The notes below the pieces were generated by a model. It did not search any database. It had not been told where the DNA came from and was given only the letters and a program-made list of their open reading frames with translations. From assembly GCA_035582835.1 (NCBI GenBank), contig JAYKAV010003063.1, forward strand, positions 165,487-229,486: a stretch of DNA of 64,000 nt, given 5' to 3'. This document shows positions 1 to 12,423 of this stretch, one piece after another. The DNA comes from Phoebastria nigripes. Taxonomy: Eukaryota > Chordata > Aves > Procellariiformes > Diomedeidae. The translations under genes and the position numbers were made by a program. Within the stretch, counting starts at the first letter, position 1. Every line of letters starts with the position of its first letter.

Positions 1-2322
1 GTATCATAACTATAGCAAAAATAAATAAACCAAAGATCAGAATTTATATTTAGTTTTGTATTCAGCTTGGGTTTTTTAACCATCTTTCTATTCAAAATTT
101 AAAAGAGTTGAGGATGTTTTTTGTTGGTGGTTTTCGATCCTTGGAGTGTGCGTCTGTGAACTGGAGTGCAGGAAGCATGCCTCAGTTTGAGGTTTTTTTG
201 GGAAAAAAACCCCAAATGTATATTGGCTCTGAACCTACACCTCCCATTCCATACTGTAACACTGACTGTCTGCATGAATGTCAATTGCTGAAAAGTCTTG
301 TCATGGTGCTCCTCAATTCTTATAAATTCAGATACAGAAACAGGGTGGAAGTGGCAGACCTTATCAAAAGAAATATTTTAGTTCTAGCAGAATGCCCCAG
401 AGAAGCAGGAGCATTATCATCTTTGCTCCTGTGAAATTCCTCATCCCAAGCACTCTTTAGAGTTCAGCGTATCCCAGAATAGCCTTTCTTATGGAACAAT
501 AATTTGGTTCCTGTGCTTCAACCCTCCTTGCCCAAACAACTCATCACTATAACTTCTGCCTAGCTTTTTTTTTGCTGTGAATATTTTTCAAGTTGAAATT
601 CTGAGTTATACATGGAGCGTGTTAAGGTGGGTCAGTGGGCTGTGCAGAAAATGACAGATGCAAGCTCATAGGATGGTATTTAGACAGACCAATTTCTACT
701 TGTGACTTGTGATTCCTTTTGGCTCGATATCAGCCTTCAGAGGAGCTTGACAACACAAAATATCAAATGCTTATGTAATATTAAGCAATGGAAATTTTGG
801 GACTCATCCCCTAGAGCATGACCTGGGATTGGAGATCCTTAAAAAATAGGGCTCCTTTTCAGATGTCCATATTTTAAGGATTTCACACTAAGTACTCATA
901 ATCTTTTCAAAAGGAATCCATTATATATTACCTGCCTTCAGCAGCATCAGTCAATATCAAACACACCAGGTATTCATAAAGGAACAGACCTCACCTGAAG
1001 GATCACAAAATAGTCTAGCTTATCTAGGCAATGCCAATCATGGTACTTGCCAATCATACATAATTGTTCATAATGTCTGGCTTCTAAAACACCATTGCTA
1101 AGATAAGAACATGTAAATATTTTCATAAATTATATAGCTTGCTTTATCAGCCGCTTGAAGGTACCTCTGAAAGGTTTCAGGCATGTAGAAAACCTTCCAG
1201 ACTGTCAAAATACATTTCCTCTCCTAAAAAAAAAAATACTGATTTACAGAAGCTGAAAAGAAACTTGGTGGTAAACACTACATTGAGCAATAATCCCCTT
1301 GTCCTGAAGTACCAACTGATCACTTCGCAACAGCAACTTGAAGAGCAAAGAGATCAATTTTTCATATTTTTCATATTTTCTCATGTTTTTCAATCAAAGT
1401 GGTTATTAATCTATCCCTTCTCTTTACAATAATAATAGCTGTCTTATCATTGTCCCCCGTGGCTGGTCTCACAGAACAACTTCTACTTAGCCACTGCATG
1501 TGGAAAAACAGATTAATTTGTGACTGAATATGCAGGTATTTGGTACCACGTAATTTTTAGACCCTTGTTAAAACATAACTGTGTTTTCCTCTGAGTAATG
1601 TCTGTGTTTCATTAATGCTGTTGCTCAAATGTTTAAAGCAAGGCTTCTGCCAACGGAAGTTTCACAGAGATGGTACAGAAACCTTTTTTAACCTCAGATT
1701 AGTGAGTTCCTNAGATGCACTTTCTTCTGCATCCTTCAGAATCTTGATGACAAGTGGAGATTCAGAGAAAAAAAGAAAATGTGGACCCTTGTCAGAAGGT
1801 CATGATTTGTGTATTGCTCTAGAAATAAGCCAAGTCTTTGTGCATGGCTAGGGGTCAAAAAGAGTACATGCTCCCTGTCAAATAGGATGAACTGAAAAGG
1901 CTTCTNAAACTAGCATTTCCATGCCATGACAGATGTTTGAATCACCACACTGGGTACCTAGAACTGCTTCCAATCAAATTGTTGGAATCTGCTTAAATTA
2001 ACTGAACATTTTGTGCAGATAGACTTTTTAGTTAGCAGCTAACCATCCAAACCAGGGGTAGTGTAATACCAGTTCACCTATGAACTGCAGCAAAAATACA
2101 TATTTGTCCCTAATTCTAAGCTGTAGGCACAAGGAGATTTAAGCTGTTGTTCAGAACTTGATAATGAGAGTCATGGTCATTGTTCTTATTTTAATTTTTA
2201 TATATTTTCAACTCTCCCCTGTGTTCTCTGACAGATTCTTCTGTCATCATGGGTTCAACACTAGACAAACACACCATTCGCCTTAACCTATGTAATCTCA
2301 ACCTGATGGTTTTGTATCCTTT
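1..2322. other. Unique AT-rich non-coding DNA
   Basis: No gene or repeat is recognised here. Open frames of up to about 108 codons (for example 108-434 on the plus strand) show no family resemblance and sit in AT-rich DNA. Single N bases occur near 1712 and 1906. Confidence 0.6.
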
Positions 2323-2410
2323 AAAAAAAAAAAAAAACCACCAAAAAAACACCACCACCCCCCCCCAAAAAAAATAACAAACAACAAACCAAACACAAAG
2401 CAAAGCAAAA
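2323..2410. repeat. A/C-rich low-complexity tract
   Basis: A run of about 15 A is followed by CCA, CACCACC and C-run segments and then AAC/CAAA repeats. It is almost free of G and T. Tracts of this type are common in bird DNA. The antisense frame it opens (2191-2517) is an artefact of the low-complexity sequence. Confidence 0.85.
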
Positions 2411-5400
2411 TTAAATATAATCAGAACAGGAGGTGTAGAATAAACACACTGATTTTTCTCTATTCCTGTGTCCCTGAATATCTTGCCAACTATCTCATAA
2501 GGCTTTGTGTATATCAAGGGGAATGCAATGGAGTATTACAGGCTGGTTTCCCAGCCACTACCAACAAGTAAAGTGTCATGGGTTGAACTACAGTTATCCT
2601 AAGTGCTGTAGAGAGGTCTTCATGCTCTCTAATCAGAATGATAATCTGTTTAACAATACAGTATGATTAAATTTTACAAAATTGTCTTATTGTTTAGCCT
2701 AAAACATAGAAAGGTGTCTGCCTAGAAACAAAGCCTGCACATAAATCGCATTAATCCCAATTAGATAGAGCAGTCAAGGTGATCCAGGGAAAGCTTAAAG
2801 GTAAGGGGCAGAGATGCCTCCAGTGAGGGAGACCAGACACAGCACAAAAAAGCATCAAGGCTGCATTGTAACTTCAAGAAAGGAGCCCCTGAGACTATTG
2901 GGACAGCATAGAGATGCTCCTGCCAGACACCCAACCTCCCCAAGGCCCAATGGAGACCCCTCCTCAGATCCACCAGTAGATTGCTGAACCTAACAGTGGA
3001 CAGTAGTACAGAGAAATAGGGAATTACATCCCTCGGAGAGGGGACATGTTTATGTGCACATGTGCATGTATACTTATGTGTAAAACTCTGTATACTGTGT
3101 CTCAAGGAGACAGTTGTACTTACAGTATATGCAAATCCTGTTGCATTATTTTCCAATTCTGCAATGCCTCCACTGTCCTTGCCCACTTTCGTCAGAGGGA
3201 CTTAAAAGTTGTGTTATTGAAATTTTGAAGGTGCGTTCAGAGCTTGTATTTCCCACCCTGTGACAAGTGCCATCTGTTGACAATCTGCCCCACTAATTCG
3301 TCCATAATTTAAATCGGAATTGTACCAAAATATCAATTTTCCTAAAGCATGTAATTTTTATCTGAGAAAAGGGAAAATCCTTATTGGATTCTAAGGCCTT
3401 ATGTTGTTATCCAAGGCCCTTTGTAGTCTTTAAAACAAGGAAAAAAAAAGGACAAATCCCATCTCCAAGGAACAGCACAGAGGATGCCTCTTCTGAGACA
3501 GGTGGCATCTCAGTACAAAATGAGATTTTATATATCACCTTTGCCTATTGAAGAAGATAATGACTTTGCTCTTTTAATAGAACACCAGATGAAGGTCATC
3601 CAGTACACATGCTATACACAACATGTGAAATCTTATTGTCAATCATCAAGTGTCTTTCCTGGAGACCTTTTAATATGACCAAGTTGAAAGACAAGAGAAA
3701 ATGTCACTTAATTTCAGTAGCTGGCATGATTTTGCATACACGGCCCACTCCTTGATCTCTGGTATATGCAGTAATCTGTCATCCTAAATCTCTAGGAGGT
3801 CTCGTGTCATTGACTATGGATGGCAATTTCTCTAGTATGTGAATACTTAATGTTGAGCTCCTGAAGCTACAATCATTTTAACAATTGTAGTGGATAACAG
3901 AAACAAACAAATCCAACCAAAATTGACTAACAAAAAACCCACAAGTTTGCCTTTTTTTTTTTTTTTTTAGCTCAGTTGAGTGTAACACAGAACCTAAATG
4001 TCCTCAGATGATACAAATCAGGGCAGTCCCACTGAACTCAGTGAAACTCTGCTTATTCACACCAACTAGTTACAGCAAACAAGTTTTAAAAGAAAGAGAT
4101 AAGCAGCCTTGAATGACTCAGAATTGACTGCCACTGTTCAACTTGACCATCCTACTGCTGTCAAGGGATGTCTCAGAGCTCTCAAAGACAGCAGGCAGTG
4201 TGAGAACTAATAAGAGAAACTTTTCTACTGTATTTCCTAATATTAATACAAACACTATCTTGATGCTGGGAGAAAGGTATGCTGTAGTCATGCTGCTCAT
4301 GGCAAAACAATCACTCCAAGTTAAAGGGAACAGCAGACAACGCTGGCTTATCAGATGTTAACAAAAACTGGCCAAGCAGGGAAATTTTATGCAGTCCCCA
4401 GCTGATTTTGGATGCTTCCTTACGCACCCAAAATTACTAGACTGATGAGAAATTGTGTCCACATGGTCCAGTGAATGGTCCTAGCTGCCTTAGGAAAATT
4501 AAGTTAAAGCCCAATAAAATATACAGGGAAAGTGTCAGAGAAAAAGATAATGTTTCACTACACAAGAAGTCTGTAGCAAGCCACGAAGGTGTTAGATAAA
4601 AATAATGNAAAGAGAAGAGATGAAATGAAAATACTATCTTTCTCTTTGATTTTATGATGTCTGATTCAGTAGCTATGCATTTGAAAGATGCACTGGAATG
4701 GATTCTTTAGGCGGTGTTAGCCCATCAATACTTAGTTTTGCGTAGAAAAGTGTTGAAAGTACCCAGTGTGAATGCACTGGCAAAAATAGATGTCCTCAGG
4801 TGGGGCTGAAGGTGCAGCTGAATGACACAGCTGGTAAGTGGGTTTTAGTAATCCAGATCAGGATCAGGCCCTTTGGTTCCTCTCTGTCCATGCAATATGT
4901 TATTATCTCTTCAAGTCTGATTTCTGCTATTAGTACATTATTTATGCAGATCATTTTAAAATACATTTAAAGTACTTTTCTTTCTTTATCCAAGGTTTAT
5001 CATCCATGGATAATTGATTACAGATGACTAGAAAGACTATTACTGATTTAGCTGAAGAAGAGTAAATGAGCAGTTATGATTTCTGAAACTTCAAACTCAA
5101 GGACACAATGTCACACAGTGTCTCAGTTGTTGTATGAGGACAGGTACCTGAAACACAACTTACTTCACATAAACTACAGATCCACCAGATCCTGATCTTC
5201 AAAGATTATGTGTTGCGATGGCCACAATTCACCCAAAGGTGTAGGGAGCTCATGATTTTAGATTTGAAGTTCAAATACTCCTGTCAGCCGAGAAAGTTGC
5301 ATACAGTACATGGCTCAGTCAGATGACTTGCATCTTTTTACGTACTGGCTATTTAAGTGTTGGCAGGTTAGGGGCCTCAGACTGGCAGTGTGATGGAGAA

Positions 5401-7321
5401 ATGAGAACTATTTTAATCACAGCATTTGAACAATAACAAACTAGAGTGGGTGGCAAAGTTGTGTGAGTAGTATATGATCGCAAATTAGAAGCATAAGCTC
5501 TGAGCCCACATCTGTTTTGATGCCTGAGGCGTTTTTCTAAACTTGATGCTCTGCAGAAGTGATCCTGTCTGGAAATAAGATCTTTTGAAACAATATTTTT
5601 TCACAGTAAATAAAAATGTATCTTTATCTCCATACGCCCTCTCCAGAGCATCATGTGGATTTGTTGTCTCACAGGTCTCTGTGTTTAACAATTGTTTGTT
5701 CCGCTTACAGCAGGGTACCCATACGGGAAACCCTTATCACTTCCCAACCAGAATCTGAATTTGCTAAGCCATTATAGAAGAAAATTAAAGCTCTAACCCT
5801 TTTTCTTTTCTGTATCTGATTTGGTTTATATAATTAAAAAAAAAAATCAAAACCCAAAAAAACCCAACCTTGCACTAGTGAGTAGAATTGAGAATGTGAT
5901 TACTTCTGTTTTCTGTGTTCCATTCTCAAGCAAAGGAGGAGGCTTAAGTTTCAACAGTTACTAGAGTATTGCTGTTTAATCACCAGTTTTATTTACTGAG
6001 AATGACAACAGTTTGTGAGAATGATGCAGAGGCAGGAAGGCTAGAGAGAAAATGGGACAATCGGGGTTTCTAACTCAAAAACACACATTCTGAATATTAG
6101 CAAGTTAAGGTTGAAATAAGACTTTTCCTAAGTATCCTCTTCTCTCCCTTTCTGTTCTCCACTCTGTGATGATTCTCTTAGGTGATCAGGACACGTAAGT
6201 CGTGTTCAAATAAGAAACCACAGCCGTACATGCAAAAGCATATATTTTCTGGCCATCTTGACATTTACCCATTTCATCAACCAGTCATTAAAGGGAGATA
6301 ATTTTCATGAAATAAGGCACAGTTCTGTCTAACTATGGTATATGGGACAAATGCATTAGTCAACATCTTGCAATAGACATTTATAAATCTTTTCTCCCTA
6401 TAATTAATGCATTCTGACTCCTCCTGAAACAGAGAGAAATGAAGACTTACTCATATGTTAAACTTTAGGTGTTTGTGTTTTGTTTTCCTNTAGCAATTGG
6501 CTCAGAGATTGTGGCACAATTATATATGACCTTTAATACTGATATACTGACAGCTCTAGTTTAATTTATATAATATTCAATAATACTGGAAAAATCAGAA
6601 TGTGATTTGGTTCATTTCTTAGTTCCAGAAAAGTTCATATTCCATGATGCACAGTAGTTGGAATGACATTTTATTAAAACAGTTGTTGAGCCCTGAGGAG
6701 CCTGACAGTAGCAAAGAAGTGAATAAAGAGGTCATGAATTTTTCGTAGAGATGAAATCAACCTGTGGTGTTCATGAATAATTCACTGAATTTTGAAAGGC
6801 AAACCTTAGGAAACATCTCATCAAAGCACCCTTAAGATGAATTGTCATGAACACTTACCTACTGGCCTTGAAAAACTAGCATGATCTTGTTTCAAACATA
6901 TGTATGGGATCTTTCTTACAATAGTGCCTGAGTCTTGGGTTGTTAGATACCTCCTGCCTTGAAGTTTCACCTTAAGATTCACTTCTGCTATGAATCCTAC
7001 CAAATACTTGATAGTGGAAACACAGATGAAATGTTGTAGGATTTTTATGATGTTTGGGTTTAATTCAGTTCTGTTTTGGACAGCTTCAGTTTCCTAAGGT
7101 ATCCACATTCACGAACAGCTAAAACATAAGATCTATGGATGACCTGCACCCCAGAGAAATAGATGGGGTCACACAGGATATTCTAGGACATCCAAAATAC
7201 AATAAAAACTGTGTTTAGGCAACTAGTGAGGTCTAATCTATATACTCAATGATAATCTGGAAAGCAATCCAGAGTAGAAGCCTGTATCTGGTCAGCTGTG
7301 TAGCTCTCCAGACAGGAGCTT
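2411..7321. other. Unique non-coding DNA
   Basis: No gene is recognised. The block 2761-3030 is visibly richer in G and C than its surroundings and is open on the minus strand for 141 codons (2761-3186), but the product has no recognisable motif. There is a T-run at 3952-3968. The stretch 4024-4075 contains a CCCACTGAACTCAGTG-like near-palindrome that may be a scrap of an old mobile element. Confidence 0.55.
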
Positions 7322-7427
7322 AACTGTTTATTACACCAGTAAGTGTTGCTAGACTATCTTCTTCAGCTATATCCAACTGTTTATTACACCAGTAAGTGTT
7401 GCTGGACTATCTTCTTCAGCTATATCC
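7322..7427 (+). repeat. Tandem duplication, two 53-bp copies
   Basis: The unit beginning AACTGTTTATTACACC occurs at 7322-7374 and again at 7375-7427. The copies differ at one base in the segment GCTAGAC/GCTGGAC. The near-identity suggests a recent local duplication. Confidence 0.95.
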
Positions 7428-7987
7428 AACTATATCTTACACTGTAAGGTCTGAATGAGTTTTGCTGAACCTTGACTACTAAACTGAGGTTCTCGGCTAC
7501 AAAACTGAGGCACTTTGTACCTTAGGACCTCTCAGCAGAAAAATAAGACAGAAAGCCACCTCCGCAGGCTAAAAGATCTCACTTAATCCCTGCATGACTT
7601 TCTGCAGGTGTTTCTTGCTCTCTCCAATGACTGCTGAAGCTGCCTGAAATTTTGCATGAATGCAAGTAAACAGCATGCATCCAGGCCTCAAATCTTTGGT
7701 GCAAGTTCTTTCCTTTATTTTACATATAGAAATCTGTTCACATAGTGGGGCTTTGATTCATGATTGAGCTGTTCTGGTCCTGGGTCATTAACAGGCGCAA
7801 TAACCATTCTGATCTTAATCATCTAAGTTGGGGTGGCTCTTGGGGACAGTGAGGTCTATCCCCATCAGAGCCTTGCTGAAATGTTTGTTTGGCACTCTGT
7901 CTTAGTAATCATGTGCAACAGGTTTCCAAATGTGTATTTAATTTCTTTTTCACTGAAGATTTAATGTGCTGCAGAGTTCTCAAGTAC
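7428..7987. other. Unique non-coding DNA
   Basis: No gene or repeat is recognised between the tandem duplication and the possible minus-strand exon that follows. Confidence 0.5.
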
Positions 7988-8121
7988 CTGGTGGTGCCAC
8001 ATCTCTGCCCGGGTGGTGCCCAGGTTAGCCTGTGGAGGGGATGACTGAAACCCATCCCAAAGAACTGGTTTCTCAGTTGGTTTTTTGCAGCAATCTGGGC
8101 ACCGCAATACACAGGTAGTAT
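7988..8121 (-). other. Possible internal exon, minus strand (weak)
   Basis: Read on the minus strand, a good acceptor (long pyrimidine run, then TTTTTCAG) directly precedes 8121. A donor-like CACCAG/GTACTTGAG follows 7988. The 134 bp between are GC-richer than the flanks and open in two of three frames. One frame reads a cysteine-rich stretch (CVLRCPDCCKK), the other YCGAQIAAKNQLRNQFF. Neither matches a family I recognise. The donor is not the usual GTRAGT and no partner exon was found, so a non-coding RNA exon or plain chance is as likely as a coding exon. Confidence 0.2.
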
Positions 8122-8622
8122 CTGAAAAAGAACAAAAGCTGTCAGTGGTGGTTCTCCTGGTTATTCCTAAACTCGTCTGTGTCAAACAGGCCTCTGTCAA
8201 CTTGGGCTAAATGTGAAAATTGAAACATCGGAGAAAATTAAAAGGTCCCGACACCTTGACAGTCCTGTGAATTTGTTCAGGAAGCAGTTGATAAGTATTT
8301 GNCATAAAAATGTGTGCTTCAGTGGTAGTTCTTTTTTGGTACAGTGTCTCTTGCATGATGTTGCTCTCTTAAAGCTCTGTTGCATTTTACAGGTGTGTGC
8401 ATACAATTTTTTCTTTAGAGATCCCTAACAGCAAAAAAGCATTAGAGCTGTTGCTGGTCTAAGCCATTGCACATGCATCATATTTGAATGTATTTAGACC
8501 TACCATATCCTGTGTTATCACCCCTTCAGTGCTCTGGGTATTTATCATATATATAGAAATACAATAAAAGATCAAAATGTCAGCCAAAAAATCATAGTAA
8601 TCTCAGTTTGGGGGTTCAATTT
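8122..8622. other. Unique non-coding DNA
   Basis: No gene or repeat is recognised. Confidence 0.5.
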
Positions 8623-8717
8623 GGGAAAAAAAAAAAAGAAAAAGTGAGAGGGAAGGGGAAAGGGAAAAGTAAAGGGAAGGGGAAGGGGAAGGAGAAAGGC
8701 AAGAGAGGGAAGGGGAG
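8623..8717. repeat. Polypurine tract (GGGGAAAGG-type)
   Basis: About 95 bases are almost wholly purine on the plus strand. A GGGAAAAAAAAAAAAG start runs into imprecise GGGAAGGGGAA units, interrupted by only a few pyrimidines (near 8645, 8670 and 8700). The lysine/glycine-rich frame read through it is an artefact. Confidence 0.9.
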
Positions 8718-9463
8718 TTCTGTGCTCTCCCCTACTGAGCTGTTCCACAGACCTTACAATAAGTGGGACCAAGAAAAGCTCCCTCTTTCTTCAGCTACCA
8801 CCAAACTCTCCATTCCCTGACCTATTTTTGACTGCACCATCAGGCTTTCCAGAATTACAACAGCTCCTCATCTGCCTTGTCGAGCCACAAGGCAGGAGGG
8901 TTTCATGCCCTTTTGAAGGAAAAATAGTTGTTGTTCCCAAGTGGAAGACAGCTTGGAGGCAACTAGGCCACCCGAATCACCCATTCTGTGGGAAGGGGAA
9001 GCACAGTGGGATACCTGTTGTTAATGGGGTGCCAACATCATGACAGCACACCTGCCCTACCCTCCATTGCAAAATGGAGGTGAGGTTGAGAACGATGCTG
9101 GGAAGGATCATTGTCTCTCCCTCATCTCAGCTCTCCGAGGTATGTGTGTTGCAGCTTACAGTGATGTGACAATTTTGAAATATGGCTGGAGTTTAATCCC
9201 AACTCATTAGGTGTTTTTATTATCCTATGCAGGTCCTATGGCGCTCAAGACTTGTTTAATAATCATTAAATGAAAACAAAAGAAAACAAAACTAAAAAGG
9301 ATTATAAATCCTGACTTTTACCTCAGTAAAAAATTACTTCTAAATGTTGCATTTTTTGCAGCTATGCTGAACCATGAAGAAAAATATGTTCAGACTGAGG
9401 CTTAAAGTTTGGTACCTACATCCACAGAAGAAAACAAGATTGGTTTTGAGCCTTCAAAGTTCT
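8718..9463. other. Unique non-coding DNA
   Basis: No gene is recognised. 8760-9060 is moderately GC-rich with a 71-codon open frame of no known family. Confidence 0.5.
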
Positions 9464-9533
9464 TTGCTGCAGCTGCCCATTAAAAATAAAAAAGTGACTT
9501 GCTGCAGCTGCCCGTTAAAAATAAAATAAAGTC
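9464..9533 (+). repeat. Tandem duplication, two 35-bp copies
   Basis: TTGCTGCAGCTGCCCATTAA begins at 9464, and the same sequence with CCC-G-TTAA begins at 9499, so the period is 35 bp. The copies differ at a few positions. Each contains the PvuII-type palindrome CAGCTG. Confidence 0.88.
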
Positions 9534-10914
9534 AGAAACCCACCTTTTATTTAGACACATATATGACCTGGATTTCATAGCAATTTCACCAGCAGCAGTC
9601 AGACAGTTCAGAAATGAGGATAAAAATAAAATTATGCACTAAATTTATTTCCACTGTCAAAGACTAAAGAGCAGTATGTTTCCTGTTTAACTGCAGCATG
9701 TCAAAAAAAGCCTACATTAAAATAAGTATGTTTTTTATTAGGTTCTACATGTATGCAAGTTGTTAGCTGGAAAGGACGGCCAAATAAAAGAAAGGATAAT
9801 ATAAGCAAGAGATTTGGTTCCCATTGAAACAGAAATGAAGATATTTTCATTTTTTTAATAAATCCATACTTTATCTATGAAGGCCTGACCAAGTTCAAGA
9901 GTACACTGCTATATAGCTGACCAAAACACAAAATTAGGTTTAGACAGGTTATAGCCAGAATGTCTTAACTTCCCTTTCTCTCTTTTTTCTTCTTTTCACC
10001 AGCAAAAAGTAATTCACTGCCCTGTATTATTTTTTTTAGTGTTCCCCAATCAGAGATCATTCATTTGTTTGTCCCTTGAGCTTCATCAGCTCACCAAGCC
10101 ACTTGTTCTGCTGGTCTTGCAGCATGATGTAATGTCCTAATAAAACTTGTTTTATTTTTCTTACATCCACTTCTAATAAACTCTTAAATGCTTAAGCCAC
10201 TCGAAGGGACACCATCAAGGCATGCAAGCCAGTAAGTGCTCAAAAGCAACTTTACAGTGAAAGCAGAGGGTGGTAGTACCCATTCCCAGGCATCAAGCTT
10301 GATATAAAAACTGAAACCATGTACTCTAGTTATGTGCTGCCTGCAGGTGCTCAACAAGGGATAAATTTAATGTACGTAAATCCTCTCCATATCACTGAAA
10401 CATCTAACAAAACCTATCCTGCTCCAGCAAACACATCCAAGAATCAAAGCATCATAGTCAACATGCTTTGATTTTAAGTGGTTTAACCCTTGGGACACTA
10501 GATAATCTGCTGGTGTGTTGCCTTGAGGAATAATCATTTCTCCAGTATTTTGTCCAAGTCTCTAGAGGGTGAGCTGTCACAGGGAACAGCTGGTAAACAA
10601 CAGGAAAAGCTGTGCTCTGTGACAAGGTGAGTCCTTCCTTCCCATTGATAACTCTTCATCTCACCTGTGCCTGCATTTTGATATCCTGCTTCCATTTTCC
10701 ATCAAGTTACTTTGCTGCCTCCAGAGACCTGTTGCTCACAAAGGGCCCTCTCCCTGGACAAAGTGTGATGCCACAGGAATGAGAGTATGAAAAAAATTAC
10801 TATTGCCTGCTTATTACTGGCTAGGTCCTAATTTTATCCATTTGGGCCAGGAAGCAATATAGCAAAGTGGGAGCAGTTAGAGAAGAATTGAAGCTACTAA
10901 CATTGGAAGGTGGT
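9534..10914. other. Unique non-coding DNA
   Basis: No gene or repeat is recognised up to the CR1 fragment. Confidence 0.5.
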
Positions 10915-11330
10915 TGGGACAGTTCAACATGGAGAAGTACAAAGTCCTTCACCTGGGGAAGGACAACCCCAGGCACCAATATATGCTGCGGGCCACCCAG
11001 CTGGAAAGCAGCTTGGCAGAAAAGGACCTGGGGGTTCTGGGGGATACCAAGTTGAACATGAGCCAGCAATGTGCCCTTGCTGCAAAGAGGACTAATGCTA
11101 TCCTGGGCTGCATTAGGAGGAGTGCTGCTCGCAGTTTGAGGCAGGTGATCCTTCCCCTTCATTCAGCACTGGTGAGGCCACATCTGGAGTGCCGTGTCGA
11201 GTTCTGGGCTCCCCAGCACAAGAGAGACGTGGACATACTGGGGGACAGGCCAGTGAAGGGCCTTGACGATGATGAAGGGTCTGGGTCATCTGTCCTACAA
11301 GGCAAGGCTGACGGAGCTGGGACTGACTTC
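10915..11330 (+). mobile_element. CR1 LINE fragment (C-terminal part of ORF2)
   Basis: The plus-strand translation carries the region downstream of the CR1 reverse transcriptase palm: KVLHLGKDNPRHQYMLRA, then [29 protein letters not shown] and [19 protein letters not shown]. This matches the 54703-56010 copy residue for residue over long stretches. After the KRDVDIL segment the frame shifts: the DNA still resembles CR1 to about 11325, but the protein does not. The element lacks both the 5' part and the CR1 3' end, so it is an internal fragment and not a functional gene. No target duplication is seen, as is usual for CR1. Confidence 0.95.
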
Positions 11331-12418
11331 CCAACCAGCCATCCTTCTTTGGCTTAGATAGCAGCAGAGGATATGACCAGCCTACCTGGCTCACCCATCC
11401 AACTGTTTTCTGTATAACCTAGAAGCCATGGCCAGCCAGTACCAGATTGATTGCATATTGTCTTTTCTTCTTGGTTTTAAGACACAAAGTCTTTGGAGCT
11501 GTTTAGTAATAAAGAACAATATAACAAGAATGAGATAGCCAGTTGGTTCTTTTCTTTAAAAAATGCTAAAAGTTCAGAACCAGATTAAAAATAAAAAATG
11601 GAAGGAAAAAAAACAAAAAGTTGAGAAGGCTTTGTAGAATTGATTCAGCTGAAAACAAAAAAATGCACAAAATAACAGCATGAAAAACAACAAAACTGGG
11701 GATTTTTTTCCAAAATGTTCAAAGGGCTCCCTTCAGTAAAATAAAGCTTTGGAACAGTTTTCTTCAAAACAGCACTATCTGTTTTAGAAATTATCTAATT
11801 TAGAAGAAACCAGTTTAAACAAAAATGTTAAATAACCTCAAAATGACAGGAGATTCTTTTGCTTCTGGTAAAGTCAATGCCAAACAAGATAACAATTTTA
11901 CTTGTATTTTGCCCACAAAACAGTAGCTATTTCACTTTGGGTTTGATACAATTTTTTTTCCATTGACATTTCCATTTCTCCCCAAACTAAAAGAACGTAC
12001 CACATAGGTTGCCAAACTGTAAAATCAACCTAAGTTAGTCACCAGGAAATCAGAGATTTACATTTTTGCATCTGCAGCCTGATTCTGATTCATGTTGCAG
12101 TTTTGCTATAAAAAAATAAATACTTTTAAAATATATTTTTCCTTTCCTTTCTCTTATTTTATTCTTTCTCCTTATCCTCTTCAGTTGCTGTCTTCCAAAG
12201 TCTGCATATATACATATTTCTATGTAAATTAAATATTTGACTCCTGTTTAGGAAAGAAAGTGCAAATTTTCTGAAACAGGGAAGGGAAGGGAAGGGGAAA
12301 TTAAAATATAAATCCACATCTTAATCTGATGAAAAACCATACGTTCTCCTTCCACAAGGTTCCACCTTGTACAGTTTCCACCACTTTCTAAATTTCTAAA
12401 TTTCTAAAAAATTACTAT
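11331..12418. other. Unique AT-rich non-coding DNA
   Basis: No gene is recognised. A short GGGAAGGGAAGGGG purine run lies near 12280-12298. Confidence 0.55.
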
Positions 12419-12423
12419 GCCAT

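Noticed and set aside
8608..8820. Lysine/glycine-rich frame resembling a nucleolar tail
   Set aside because: It is only the translation of the polypurine tract.
10914..11357. 147-codon frame as a host gene
   Set aside because: It is the C-terminal part of CR1 ORF2 and loses the CR1 frame after about 11230.
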